Shown here one piece after another: positions 7,148 through 13,564 of a DNA stretch of 20,150 nucleotides; the stretch's first letter is position 1, and each line of letters begins with the position of its first letter. The translations under genes and the position numbers were made by a program. This stretch comes from Actinomycetes bacterium (lineage in GTDB: Bacteria > Actinomycetota > Actinomycetes > Actinomycetales > Cellulomonadaceae): positions 1 to 20,150 of the forward strand of contig JAEXEM010000390.1 in assembly GCA_023401045.1 (NCBI GenBank), written 5' to 3'. Under the pieces are notes generated by a model, which saw only the letters and a program-made list of their open reading frames with translations, made no database searches and had not been told where the DNA came from.

Positions 7148-8383
7148 ATGAGCCCCGCGCTGCCCGACGGGGACCCGGCACCGCCCGACGGCGCGCTGCC
7201 GGCCTCGGCGGCCGTCGGCGCCGAGCACCGTGCGTTCGGCGTCTACCTCCACGTGCCGTTCTGCGCGGTGCGCTGCGGGTACTGCGACTTCAACACGTAC
7301 ACCGCGACCGAGCTCGGCGGCGGCGCGAGCCTCGCGGCGTACGCGGCGACGGCGCTCGGCGAGATCGCGCTCGCGGACCGCGTGCTGCGTGACGCCGGCC
7401 TGCCGCAGCGCGAGGTCGCGACGGTGTTCGTCGGCGGTGGCACACCGACGCTGCTGCCCGTCGACGACCTCGTCCGGCTGCTCGACGGCGTGCGGTCGAC
7501 GTGGGGCCTGGCACCGGGCGCCGAGGTGACGACCGAGGCGAACCCGGACTCGGTCACCCCCGACGGGCTGGCGCGTCTCGCGGCGGCCGGGTTCACGCGG
7601 GTGTCGTTCGGCATGCAGTCGGCCGTGCCGCACGTGCTCGCCACCCTCGAGCGGACGCACGACCCGGTGCGCATCCCGGACGTCGTGCGCTGGGCGCGCC
7701 ACGCGGGCCTGCGGGTCTCGCTCGACCTCATCTACGGCACGCCGGGGGAGAGCCTCGACGACTGGCGGCGCTCGGTCGAGGCGGCGCTCGCGACGGGCGT
7801 CGACCACGTGAGCGCGTACGCGCTCGTCGTCGAGCCGGGCACCCGCATGGCCGTGCAGGTGCGCCGCGGTGAGCTCGTGCTGCCCGACGAGGACGACCAG
7901 GCCGCGAAGTACGAGCTCGCCGACGACCTGCTCACCGCGGCGGGGCTGCGGTGGTACGAGGTGAGCAACTGGGCGCGCACCCCGGACGACGCCTCGCGGC
8001 ACAACCTCGGCTACTGGCGCGGCGACGACTGGTGGGGGATCGGGCCCGGCGCGCACAGCCACGTCGGCGGTGTGCGGTGGTGGAACGTCAAGCACCCTCG
8101 CGCCTACGCCGACCGGCTCGCGCAGGGCCTCAGCCCGGCCGCCGGTCGTGAGGTCGTCGACGGGGACACCGCCGAGCTCGAGCGCGTCATGCTCGGCGTG
8201 CGGATCGCCGAGGGACTCCCGCTCGACGACGTCCCGGCAACGTCGCGGCAGGCCGTCGCCGGGCTCGTCGCGGACGGCCTCGTCGACCCGCGGGCCGCGC
8301 TCGGCGCGGACGGCGCGCGGCGGCTCGTCCTCACCCGACGCGGTCGGCTGCTCGCCGACGCGGTCGTGCGTGCGCTCGTCTAG
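7148..8383 (+). CDS. hemW: radical SAM haem chaperone HemW (HemN-like)
   Basis: A 411-residue radical SAM protein of the HemN/HemW family. The 4Fe-4S cluster motif CAVRCGYC uses Cys39, Cys43 and Cys46. The GGGTPT segment and ANPDS region that contact SAM follow (FVGGGTPTLLP; TTEANPDSVTP), then SFGMQSA and LDLIYGTPGES. The HNxxYW haem-binding signature (HNLGYW, 285-290) marks it as HemW, the haem chaperone, rather than the coproporphyrinogen dehydrogenase HemN. The C-terminal winged-helix part is present. ATG 7148 lies 25 bases after lepA, probably one transcript, although the ribosome-binding site is weak. The last codon is GTC and the stop TAG lies inside a CTAGG sequence where an IS481-type element has inserted, leaving the coding sequence whole. 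Confidence 0.93.
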   Translation: MSPALPDGDPAPPDGALPASAAVGAEHRAFGVYLHVPFCAVRCGYCDFNTYTATELGGGASLAAYAATALGEIALADRVLRDAGLPQREVATVFVGGGTPTLLPVDDLVRLLDGVRSTWGLAPGAEVTTEANPDSVTPDGLARLAAAGFTRVSFGMQSAVPHVLATLERTHDPVRIPDVVRWARHAGLRVSLDLIYGTPGESLDDWRRSVEAALATGVDHVSAYALVVEPGTRMAVQVRRGELVLPDEDDQAAKYELADDLLTAAGLRWYEVSNWARTPDDASRHNLGYWRGDDWWGIGPGAHSHVGGVRWWNVKHPRAYADRLAQGLSPAAGREVVDGDTAELERVMLGVRIAEGLPLDDVPATSRQAVAGLVADGLVDPRAALGADGARRLVLTRRGRLLADAVVRALV

Positions 8384-8384
8384 G
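8380..8384. repeat. left CTAGG target-site copy
   Basis: CTAGG immediately precedes the left end of the insertion sequence and contains the hemW stop codon TAG. An identical CTAGG follows the right end at 9323-9327. IS481-family elements are known to prefer CTAG-centred targets. With 6-base flanks the two copies differ only in the first base (TCTAGG and ACTAGG). Confidence 0.7.
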
Positions 8385-8410
8385 TGTACTGACCAAGACC
8401 GTTGTTGACG
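8385..8410 (+). repeat. left terminal inverted repeat of the IS
   Basis: TGTACTGACC, six bases, then GTTGTTGACG. The reverse complement of 9296-9321 matches it at 22 of 26 positions. The TTGACG at 8405-8410 resembles a -35 hexamer reading into the element, but I see no convincing -10 at 16-18 bases spacing. Confidence 0.85.
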
Positions 8411-8412
8411 TA

Positions 8413-8479
8413 GCGAGAGACCTCCGGGTCGAGTGGGAACTGCTGAAGGAACCCATGACGGCCAACGGAGGTCTCTCGT
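8413..8479 (+). promoter_or_regulatory. stem-loop that can mask the transposase ribosome-binding site
   Basis: CGAGAGACCTCC (8414-8425) is perfectly complementary to GGAGGTCTCTCG (8467-8478). A further G-C pair (8426/8466) and a G-U pair (8413/8479) extend the stem to 14 pairs around a 39-base loop. The 3' arm contains the GGAGG ribosome-binding site (8467-8471) and the first two bases of the GTG start at 8478. An mRNA entering from hemW would fold this stem and hide the start; a transcript starting inside the loop would not. IS10 and IS50 are known to protect themselves this way; for this element it is inference. Confidence 0.6.
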
Positions 8480-9326
8480 GTCTCACGCTAACGCCCGGCT
8501 GACCCCTGCCGGCAGGTTCGTGCTCGTCTCGCGGATCGCGGCCGGTCGTCCGGTCGCCCACGTCGCGGCGGAGATGGGCGTCTCGCGCACGACGGCATGG
8601 CGGTGGTGGCGCAGGTTCCAGGCCGAAGGCCGCCCCGGCCTGGTCGACCGGCCGAGCGTGGCTCGCACCCACCCCCGACGCACCTCGCCCTGCGTGGAGA
8701 CGCGGGTGCGGATCGCGCGGATGTTCTCGCGGCGCGGACCGGTCTGGATCGGGCACCTGCTGGGCATGCCGGCCTCGACCGTCGGGCGGGTCCTGGCCCG
8801 CCACCGGGTGCCGCTGCTGCGCGAGTGCGATCCGCTGACCGGTGAGCTGATCCGCGCCAGCCGCTCGTCCGCGCACCGCTACGAGCACCCCTACCCGGGC
8901 TCGCTGGTGCACATCGACGTCAAGAAGCTCGGCCGCATCCCCGATGGTGGCGGCTGGAAGGTGCATGGGCGCGCAGCCCGGGTCGCCGCGTTCTACGCCA
9001 CCCACGGCATCATCGTCGAGCGCGTGATCAGCGACAACGCACGCAACTACCGCGTCTCACGCGACTTCCGCCAGACCGCTGAGGACCTCGGAATCTCGCT
9101 GAAGTTCATCAAGCCGCACTGCCCCTGGACCAACGGCAAAGCCGAGCGCCTCAACCGGACCCTGGCCCGCGAGTGGGCCTACTCGCGGACCTTCACCACG
9201 AACGCCGAACGCGCAGCACTCTTGCCCACCTGGCTCGAGCACTACAACCTGGACCGACCCCACCTCGGCATCGGCGGCCTACGACCCATCGACCGCGTCA
9301 ACAACGCTGCGGGTCAGTACAACTAG
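8478..9326 (+). CDS. IS481-family transposase with internal deletion, probably inactive
   Basis: A 282-residue transposase. The N-terminus has a helix-turn-helix (RPVAHVAAEMGVSRTTAWRWWRRFQAEG, about 20-50). Residues Asp147 (VHIDVKKLG), Asp186 (VISDNARNY) and Glu223 (GKAERLNRTL) supply a complete DDE set. The distance from Asp147 to Asp186 is only 39, however. Relatives carry here a block of roughly 40-50 residues (YDYVHAAIDDHSRLAYAEI-like strands of the RNase H fold), missing between HGRA and AAFYATHG near 8965-8990. The frame is kept, so the deletion is clean, but the catalytic core should not fold. The GTG start follows GGAGG by six bases, which is preferred over the upstream in-frame GTG at 8433. 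The stop TAG (9324-9326) lies just outside the inverted repeat, in the target-site copy. Confidence 0.85.
   Translation: MSHANARLTPAGRFVLVSRIAAGRPVAHVAAEMGVSRTTAWRWWRRFQAEGRPGLVDRPSVARTHPRRTSPCVETRVRIARMFSRRGPVWIGHLLGMPASTVGRVLARHRVPLLRECDPLTGELIRASRSSAHRYEHPYPGSLVHIDVKKLGRIPDGGGWKVHGRAARVAAFYATHGIIVERVISDNARNYRVSRDFRQTAEDLGISLKFIKPHCPWTNGKAERLNRTLAREWAYSRTFTTNAERAALLPTWLEHYNLDRPHLGIGGLRPIDRVNNAAGQYN
9296..9321 (-). repeat. right terminal inverted repeat of the IS
   Basis: CGTCAACAAC, six bases, then GGTCAGTACA: the inverted partner of 8385-8410. The transposase reading frame runs through this repeat and encodes the tail RVNNAAGQY. Confidence 0.85.
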
Positions 9327-9327
9327 G
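9323..9327. repeat. right CTAGG target-site copy
   Basis: CTAGG, matching 8380-8384. Its TAG serves as the transposase stop codon. One base (A9322) separates it from the TGT/ACA element end as I have drawn it, so either the duplication is 5 bp with an extra terminal base, or it is 6 bp with one mismatch. Confidence 0.65.
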
Positions 9328-9356
9328 ACCTGTCGCGCGCCTCGGCACGCGGGGTG

Positions 9357-9722
9357 TCAGCGCACGAAGCGGATGACTCCCGGGGTGCGGAACCACTCCC
9401 AGCGGCTCGCCGCCACCGCTGCGAGGATCGCGGCGACGACCCACAGGCCGAACAGCAGGACGAAGAGGAACGCGGCGGCACCGAGCGTGACGAGCGTGAG
9501 CACGCCGGCCGCCACGGACGCGACGAGCAGCGTGAGCTGGACGTTGAGCGACTCCTTCGCGTGGTGCTCGAGAAAGGGTCCGCGCCCGCGGAAGACGAGC
9601 CAGATGACGAGCGGTGCGACGAACCCCGGCCCGAGCAGCGGGAGCACGTGACCGAGGACCGCCCACGTGCGCTCCTCGTCGGGACGCAGCGGCGCCGGGG
9701 CCTGCCAGGCGGGCGCGGTCAT
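9357..9722 (-). CDS. small membrane protein, DUF4870 type
   Basis: A 121-residue integral membrane protein resembling DUF4870. A short polar N-terminus ([25 protein letters not shown]) leads into about three hydrophobic segments: VLPLLGPGFVAPLVIWLVF, VQLTLLVASVAAGVLTLVTL and AAFLFVLLFGLWVVAAILAAVAA. The loop HHAKESLNVQLT corresponds to the family's conserved 'A+eaLNFqlt' motif. The function of the family is unknown. The ATG overlaps the stop of the upstream DUF4870-like gene as ATGA, so the two are co-translated and may form a heteromer. The gene ends 30 bases from the right CTAGG copy of the insertion sequence. Confidence 0.82.
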   Translation of the reverse strand: MTAPAWQAPAPLRPDEERTWAVLGHVLPLLGPGFVAPLVIWLVFRGRGPFLEHHAKESLNVQLTLLVASVAAGVLTLVTLGAAAFLFVLLFGLWVVAAILAAVAASRWEWFRTPGVIRFVR

Positions 9723-10096
9723 CGGACGAGCTCGAGGCTGTAGGGGTACCGGTAGGAGCCGCCACGGTAGACCGCGGCCGCGGCCACGAGCGACAGGACG
9801 AGGGCGGCGATCCCGATGACCGCCTTCCCGAGCTCGCCGAGGAACCAGACGACCGGCACCCAGGTGAGCACCTGCAGGACGAACATCCCGATGAGCGCCG
9901 TCAGCTGGAAGTTGAGCGCGGCGCGTGCCTCCTCGGCGAGCGCACGGTCCGTCTCACGGCTCGTCAGCCACACGACGAGGGAGGCCACCCAGCCGAGGAA
10001 GACGTAGGTGAAGATGCCTCCGAGGTGCGCCACCATCGCCAGCGTGCTTCCCTGGGCGGGACGGGCAGGGTGGTTCGCGTACGGGTCGTCGGCCAC
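9719..10096 (-). CDS. DUF4870 domain membrane protein
   Basis: A 125-residue membrane protein with the DUF4870 pattern: [27 protein letters not shown] (first span), [23 protein letters not shown] (conserved ALNFQLT motif and second span), then a third hydrophobic region ([19 protein letters not shown]) and a Tyr-rich end. The protein begins GTG at 10096, preceded by GGGAG six bases upstream; longer in-frame starts would run into low-complexity antisense sequence of the divergent gene. It overlaps the downstream DUF4870-like gene by 4 bases (ATGA), suggesting tandem duplication and a joint role. Function unknown, presumably cell envelope. Confidence 0.85.
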   Translation of the reverse strand: MADDPYANHPARPAQGSTLAMVAHLGGIFTYVFLGWVASLVVWLTSRETDRALAEEARAALNFQLTALIGMFVLQVLTWVPVVWFLGELGKAVIGIAALVLSLVAAAAVYRGGSYRYPYSLELVR

Positions 10097-10175
10097 GTGG
10101 GCTCCCGGGTCTCGTCGGTGCTGGTGGGGGAGGTGCGGGGCCGGGCGTGGGGCCCGACCGTCGTGTCGCCCCCGC

Positions 10176-10181
10176 AGCGTA
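10176..10181 (-). promoter_or_regulatory. possible -10 box of the DUF4870 pair
   Basis: On the minus strand this reads TACGCT, fitting TAnnnT, about 80 bases upstream of the GTG at 10096 in the 152-base divergent gap. No matching -35 is evident, so the call is weak. Confidence 0.22.
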
Positions 10182-10248
10182 CCGGCGAGGGCCGACGGCG
10201 GGCAGCGCGGCCGGCACGTGCCGCGACCCGGGTGCACAGGGGGCAGGC

Positions 10249-11448
10249 ATGAGTGAGGGCACCGGCGGGAACCCGCCACGTGACGACGGACCGGCACGCT
10301 CGGAGCCGCCGGAGCCGCCGGAGGGCACGCGCCCCTCGGCGGAGGAGCCGCCCGAGGTCTCCACGCCGGGCGGCGGGCCGCCGCAAGGGCAGCACCCGGC
10401 GACGGGCCAGGGCCAGGCCGGCGGGCCGCCCGCACCCTCCTACGGTCGGGAGGCTCCCTACGGCCAGGAGGCTCCCTACGGCCAGGGGGCGTCGTCCGCG
10501 CAGCAGCCCTACGGTCAGCAGCCGCCCGCCGCCCAGCCGCCGTACGGTCAGCAGCCGCCGTACGGTCAGCAGCCGCCCGCAGCCCAGCCGCCGTACGGTC
10601 AGCCGCCGTACGGCCAGCAGCCGCCGTACGGCCAGCAGCCGCCGTACGGTCAGCAGCAGCCCTACGGCCAGCAGCCCTACGGCCAGCAGCCCTACGGCCA
10701 GCCGCAGGGTCCGTACGGTGCCCAGCAGCCCTGGGGCGGCCCACCGCCCCCGCCGCAGGTCGACGTCGGCGACGGGCTCAGCTGGTCCTTCGCCGCGTTC
10801 GGGCGCAACTGGGTCGCGCTCGTCGTCGGAGGGCTGCTGTGGTGGATCGGCATCGCGGTCGTCGTCACGGTGGTGGCCCTCGTGCTCGGAGGCTTCGCGG
10901 CGGTCTTCACCGACGACAGCGGTCGGTGGACGCTCGCGACCGGGCTCGGCGCGAGCGTCGGCAGCGTCCTCGTCGGCGTCGTGTCGGCGTTCCTCTCGGT
11001 GCTGTTCGCCGCGGCGTTCGCGCGGGTCGCCCTGCGCGTCGCCGACGGCCACCACGTCTCGATCGGCGACATGTTCGTCTTCACGCGCTCCGGGCCGGTG
11101 CTCCTCTTCGGGCTGCTCGCCGCCGCGGCGAGCGCCGTCGTCGGGTGGATCCCCGTGCTGGGTCCGATCGCGCTCGCGGTCGCCTGGTACTTCGTCTTCT
11201 TCACGCTCCAGGTCATCCTCGACCGCGGCCAGAACGTCATCGACGCGATCGGCACGAGTGCACGGCTGCAGACGAGGAACGTCGGGGTCTCCGTGCTCGT
11301 CGTCCTGCTCGTGTGGCTCCTCGACGTCGTCGGGGCGCTCGTGTGCGGCGTCGGCCTGCTCGTCAGCATCCCCGTGGGGACCCTGCTGACGACGTACGCG
11401 TACCGGCGCCTGTCCGGCGGGGACGTCGCGCGGGACCCCGCGAGGTGA
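10249..11448 (+). CDS. multi-span membrane protein with PYGQ-repeat N-terminal tail
   Basis: A 399-residue protein in two parts. Residues 1 to about 180 are a disordered tail rich in Pro, Gly, Gln and Tyr, with twelve PYGQ copies (residues 64-158). Residues about 185-399 hold four hydrophobic regions, each able to form one or two helices: [78 protein letters not shown] and [23 protein letters not shown]. The layout recalls actinobacterial proteins annotated as glycerophosphodiester phosphodiesterase membrane-domain or DUF975-like, but I cannot assign a family firmly. The tail lacks a signal peptide and should be cytoplasmic. ATG 10249 follows GGGGGCAGG. It is divergent from the DUF4870 pair. 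Function unknown; envelope or polar scaffolding is only a guess. Confidence 0.8.
   Translation: MSEGTGGNPPRDDGPARSEPPEPPEGTRPSAEEPPEVSTPGGGPPQGQHPATGQGQAGGPPAPSYGREAPYGQEAPYGQGASSAQQPYGQQPPAAQPPYGQQPPYGQQPPAAQPPYGQPPYGQQPPYGQQPPYGQQQPYGQQPYGQQPYGQPQGPYGAQQPWGGPPPPPQVDVGDGLSWSFAAFGRNWVALVVGGLLWWIGIAVVVTVVALVLGGFAAVFTDDSGRWTLATGLGASVGSVLVGVVSAFLSVLFAAAFARVALRVADGHHVSIGDMFVFTRSGPVLLFGLLAAAASAVVGWIPVLGPIALAVAWYFVFFTLQVILDRGQNVIDAIGTSARLQTRNVGVSVLVVLLVWLLDVVGALVCGVGLLVSIPVGTLLTTYAYRRLSGGDVARDPAR
10438..10722 (+). repeat. tandem PYGQ-coding repeats
   Basis: Imperfect repeats with a basic 15-18 bp unit of the form CCGCCGTACGGTCAGCAG, encoding PYGQQ(P), plus a longer duplicated unit encoding [11 protein letters not shown] that appears twice. 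Twelve PYGQ copies occur with one SYGR and one PYGA at the edges. Third positions of Gly vary between T and C in blocks, a sign of recent unit duplication. All changes stay in frame. Confidence 0.9.
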
Positions 11449-11452
11449 CCGT

Positions 11453-11477
11453 CCGCCCGGGGGTGCCCCTCAGGCGG
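11453..11477. terminator. possible bidirectional terminator between convergent genes
   Basis: CCGCC (11453-11457, starting CCGCC) pairs with GGCGG (11473-11477), with a G-rich and a C-rich stretch inside that can pair partly. It covers the 21-base gap between the PYGQ-protein stop and the DUF3097 stop. No T tract. Weak evidence. Confidence 0.3.
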
Positions 11478-12339
11478 TGACGAAGTCGATGAGCTCCTCG
11501 ACCCGGCCGAGCAGGCTCGGCTCGAGGTCGGCGTAGGAGCGCACCGAGCGCAGGATCCGCTGCCACGCGCGCGCGACGTCGGCCTGGTCGTCGGCCGGCC
11601 ACCCGAGCTCACGCAGGATGCCCCGCTTCCACTCCGTGCCGCGCTCGATCGTCGGCCACGCGGCCAGGCCCACACGCTCGGGACGCACCGCCTGCCACAC
11701 GTCGACGTACGGGTGCCCGAGGACGAGGACGCTGCCCGCGGGCGTGCCGCGCACGGCCTCCGAGGCGATGCGGCTCTCCTTGGAGCCCGGCACGAGGTGG
11801 TCGACGAGGACTCCGACGCGACGCTCCGCCGTCGGGCCGAACTCCCGCAGCGCGTCGGCGAGGTGGTCGACGCCGTCGAGCAGCTCGACGACGACACCCT
11901 CGACGCGCAGGTCGTCGCCCCACACCTTCTCGACGAGCTCGGCGTCGTGCCGGCCCTCGACCCAGATCCGGGACCCGCGGGCGACGCGCGCCGGGGCGTC
12001 GGGCACCGCGACCGACCCGGAGGCGGTGCGCGTGGGCCGGGCCGGCGCACGGGACGTCACGGGAGCGGTGAGGACGACGGGCTCGCCGTCGACCCAGAAC
12101 CCCGGGCCGAGGCGGAAGGTGCGCGTGCGGCCGCGGCGGTCCTCGAGGACGACGACGTGCTGACCGCCGGACTTCTCGACCCGGACGACGGCGCCCACCC
12201 AGCCGGTCTCGACGTCCTCGACGACGAGGCCGCGCTCGGCGGGCTGGTCACGGGCGGTGCGGGTGGGGCGGTGGTGGGTGGCGCGGTTCGCCGTCCCGTC
12301 GCCGGACAGGACGTCGGACCCGTAGCGGTCGTGGCTCAC
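11470..12339 (-). CDS. DUF3097 family protein with TOPRIM-like segment
   Basis: A 289-residue protein of the actinobacterial DUF3097 family, opening with the typical DRYGSDVLSGD. Residues 36-92 form a small beta-rich region (RGLVVEDVETGWVGAVVRVEKSGG...VVLEDRRGRTRTFRLGPGFWVDGEPV). Residues 124-215 look to me like a TOPRIM fold. RIWVEGRHDAELVEKVWG places Glu128 and Asp132 like the VEGxxDa motif, followed by RVEGVVVELLDGVDHL. RVGVLVDHLVPGSKES then puts Asp180 where RNase M5 and primases have their DxD; the second Asp is replaced here. The C-terminal 70 residues carry conserved Trp and charged positions (TEWKRGILRELGWP). The start is GTG 12339, immediately before the family N-terminus. It is divergent from hrcA. 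Family identity is firm; TOPRIM is my inference and function is unknown. Confidence 0.85.
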   Translation of the reverse strand: MSHDRYGSDVLSGDGTANRATHHRPTRTARDQPAERGLVVEDVETGWVGAVVRVEKSGGQHVVVLEDRRGRTRTFRLGPGFWVDGEPVVLTAPVTSRAPARPTRTASGSVAVPDAPARVARGSRIWVEGRHDAELVEKVWGDDLRVEGVVVELLDGVDHLADALREFGPTAERRVGVLVDHLVPGSKESRIASEAVRGTPAGSVLVLGHPYVDVWQAVRPERVGLAAWPTIERGTEWKRGILRELGWPADDQADVARAWQRILRSVRSYADLEPSLLGRVEELIDFVTA

Positions 12340-12400
12340 GGGCCGAACTCTAGGTGCCCGTCGCGCCGGCCCGCCCCGGACGGTTGTCCGGACGACCGCG

Positions 12401-12406
12401 TAGCAT
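12401..12406 (+). promoter_or_regulatory. -10 box of the hrcA promoter
   Basis: TAGCAT fits TAnnnT; its last T is the first base of the CIRCE operator, so HrcA bound there would block transcription. TTGTCC at 12384-12389 is only 11 bases upstream, so the -35 is not clear. Confidence 0.45.
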
Positions 12407-12432
12407 TGGCACTCGGGTGGCCAGAGTGCTAC
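12406..12432 (+). promoter_or_regulatory. CIRCE operator (HrcA-binding site)
   Basis: TTGGCACTC, a nine-base spacer, then GAGTGCTAC. The CIRCE consensus is TTAGCACTC-N9-GAGTGCTAA, so only one base per arm differs (third base G for A, last base C for A). It lies 38 bases before the hrcA start and overlaps the likely -10 box, which implies HrcA represses its own operon. Confidence 0.9.
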
Positions 12433-12470
12433 CACCAACGGTGTCCGGCCGGAGGGAAGGAGGCAGCGGC

Positions 12471-13493
12471 ATGAGCGAGGACCGTCGGCTCGACGTGCTG
12501 CGCGCGATCGTCGAGGACTACGTCTCGACGCGGGAGCCGGTCGGCTCGCGCGCCCTCACCGAGCGGCACGCGCTCGGGGTGTCGCCGGCCACCATCCGCA
12601 ACGACATGGCCGCCCTCGAGGACGCGGGGCTCATCGTCCAGCCGCACACGTCGGCGGGCCGGGTGCCCACCGACCTCGGGTACCGGGTGTTCGTCGACCA
12701 GCTCTCCGCCGTCAAGCCGCTGTCGGCGGCCGAGAAGCGTGCGATCGGCGCGCTCCTCGAGGAGGCAGTCGACCTCGACGACGTCATCGACCGCGCGGTG
12801 CGGCTGCTCGCGCAGCTCACGCACCAGGTCGCGGTCGTCCAGTACCCGTCGCTGCGCCGCTCGGCGCTGCGGCACGTCGAGCTCGTGCCGGTCGGCGCGC
12901 GGCACCTGCTCGTCGTCATCATCACGACGACGGGCCGCGTCGAGCAGCGGACCATCGAGCTCGGCGACGACCTCGACGAGGGCGTCGTCGCGCGGCTGCG
13001 GGTGCGGCTCAACGTCGCGGCCGCCGGGCTGCGGCTCGCCGACCTCGACGGTGCGCTCGCGGCGCTCGCGGCCGAGTTCGCGCCCGACGGCGAGGCGCTG
13101 GCGCGGTCGGTCGTCGCCGTCGTCGCCGAGACCCTCGCGCAGGAGCGCGAGGAGCGCGTCGTCGTCGCGGGGGCCTCGCACCTGGCCCGCAGCGCCGGCG
13201 CCGACTTCCCCCACACCATCGGGCCGGTCCTCGAGGCGCTCGAGGAGCAGGTCGTCCTCCTGCGGCTGCTCTCCGAGATGGCCGAGGACTCCGCGGGCGT
13301 CGCGGTGCGGATCGGCCGGGAGAACCAGCACGAGGGTCTCGCCGAGACGAGCATCGTCACGAGCGGCTACGGCGGCGAGAGCTCGTCGGTCGCCGTCCTC
13401 GGCTCGGTCGGCCCGCTCCGCATGGACTACCCCCAGACGATGGCGGCGGTGCGCGCCGTCGCCCGGTACCTCACCCGGATCCTCGCGGGCTGA
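12471..13493 (+). CDS. hrcA: heat-inducible transcription repressor HrcA
   Basis: A 340-residue HrcA, the repressor that binds CIRCE and is released when GroE is occupied by unfolded proteins. The winged-helix N-terminal domain (1-75) is canonical: [25 protein letters not shown], then the recognition region [45 protein letters not shown]-like domain with an inserted dimerising region follows, ending with the family's conserved [41 protein letters not shown]. Length is normal. ATG 12471 follows GGAGGGAAGGAGG. The CIRCE at 12406-12432 sits in its promoter, so it is autoregulated; dnaJ and rsmE downstream probably share this control. No groEL, groES or other CIRCE is in the window. Confidence 0.97.
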   Translation: MSEDRRLDVLRAIVEDYVSTREPVGSRALTERHALGVSPATIRNDMAALEDAGLIVQPHTSAGRVPTDLGYRVFVDQLSAVKPLSAAEKRAIGALLEEAVDLDDVIDRAVRLLAQLTHQVAVVQYPSLRRSALRHVELVPVGARHLLVVIITTTGRVEQRTIELGDDLDEGVVARLRVRLNVAAAGLRLADLDGALAALAAEFAPDGEALARSVVAVVAETLAQEREERVVVAGASHLARSAGADFPHTIGPVLEALEEQVVLLRLLSEMAEDSAGVAVRIGRENQHEGLAETSIVTSGYGGESSSVAVLGSVGPLRMDYPQTMAAVRAVARYLTRILAG

Positions 13494-13564
13494 CGGCCCC
13501 CGGACCCGCGCCGCGGCGCCCCCGCCCGTCGACCCCCTGACGCAGGAAGCGAGCACCACCACAC

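Larger units (their letters stand above)
8385..9321 (+). mobile_element. IS481-family insertion sequence, internally deleted
   Basis: A 937-bp element with one transposase gene. The ends are inverted repeats of 26 bp with 22 matches: outer TGTACTGACC and inner GTTGTTGACG match exactly at both ends, with six variable bases between them. CTAGG copies flank it, as expected of a CTAG-targeting IS481-type element. It sits exactly between the hemW stop and a convergent membrane-protein gene, so it breaks no gene. It is shorter than full-length relatives (about 1.05-1.1 kb from memory) because the transposase lacks part of its catalytic core. The ends look intact, so it might be moved by a transposase supplied from elsewhere. 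Confidence 0.85.

Noticed and set aside
8405..8410. TTGACG in the left inverted repeat as a promoter -35 for the transposase
   Set aside because: No TAnnnT sequence lies at 16-18 bases spacing, so the promoter cannot be supported.
9328..9356. A terminator between the IS and the DUF4870-like gene
   Set aside because: Only scattered CGCG matches are present; no stable stem could be drawn.
10438..10722. Regular short repeats as a CRISPR array
   Set aside because: Units are 15-18 bp, contiguous, in frame and protein coding; there are no unique spacers.
10964..12050. Long minus-strand frames over the PYGQ protein and DUF3097
   Set aside because: They encode low-complexity Arg/Ala/Ser strings and conflict with clear gene calls.
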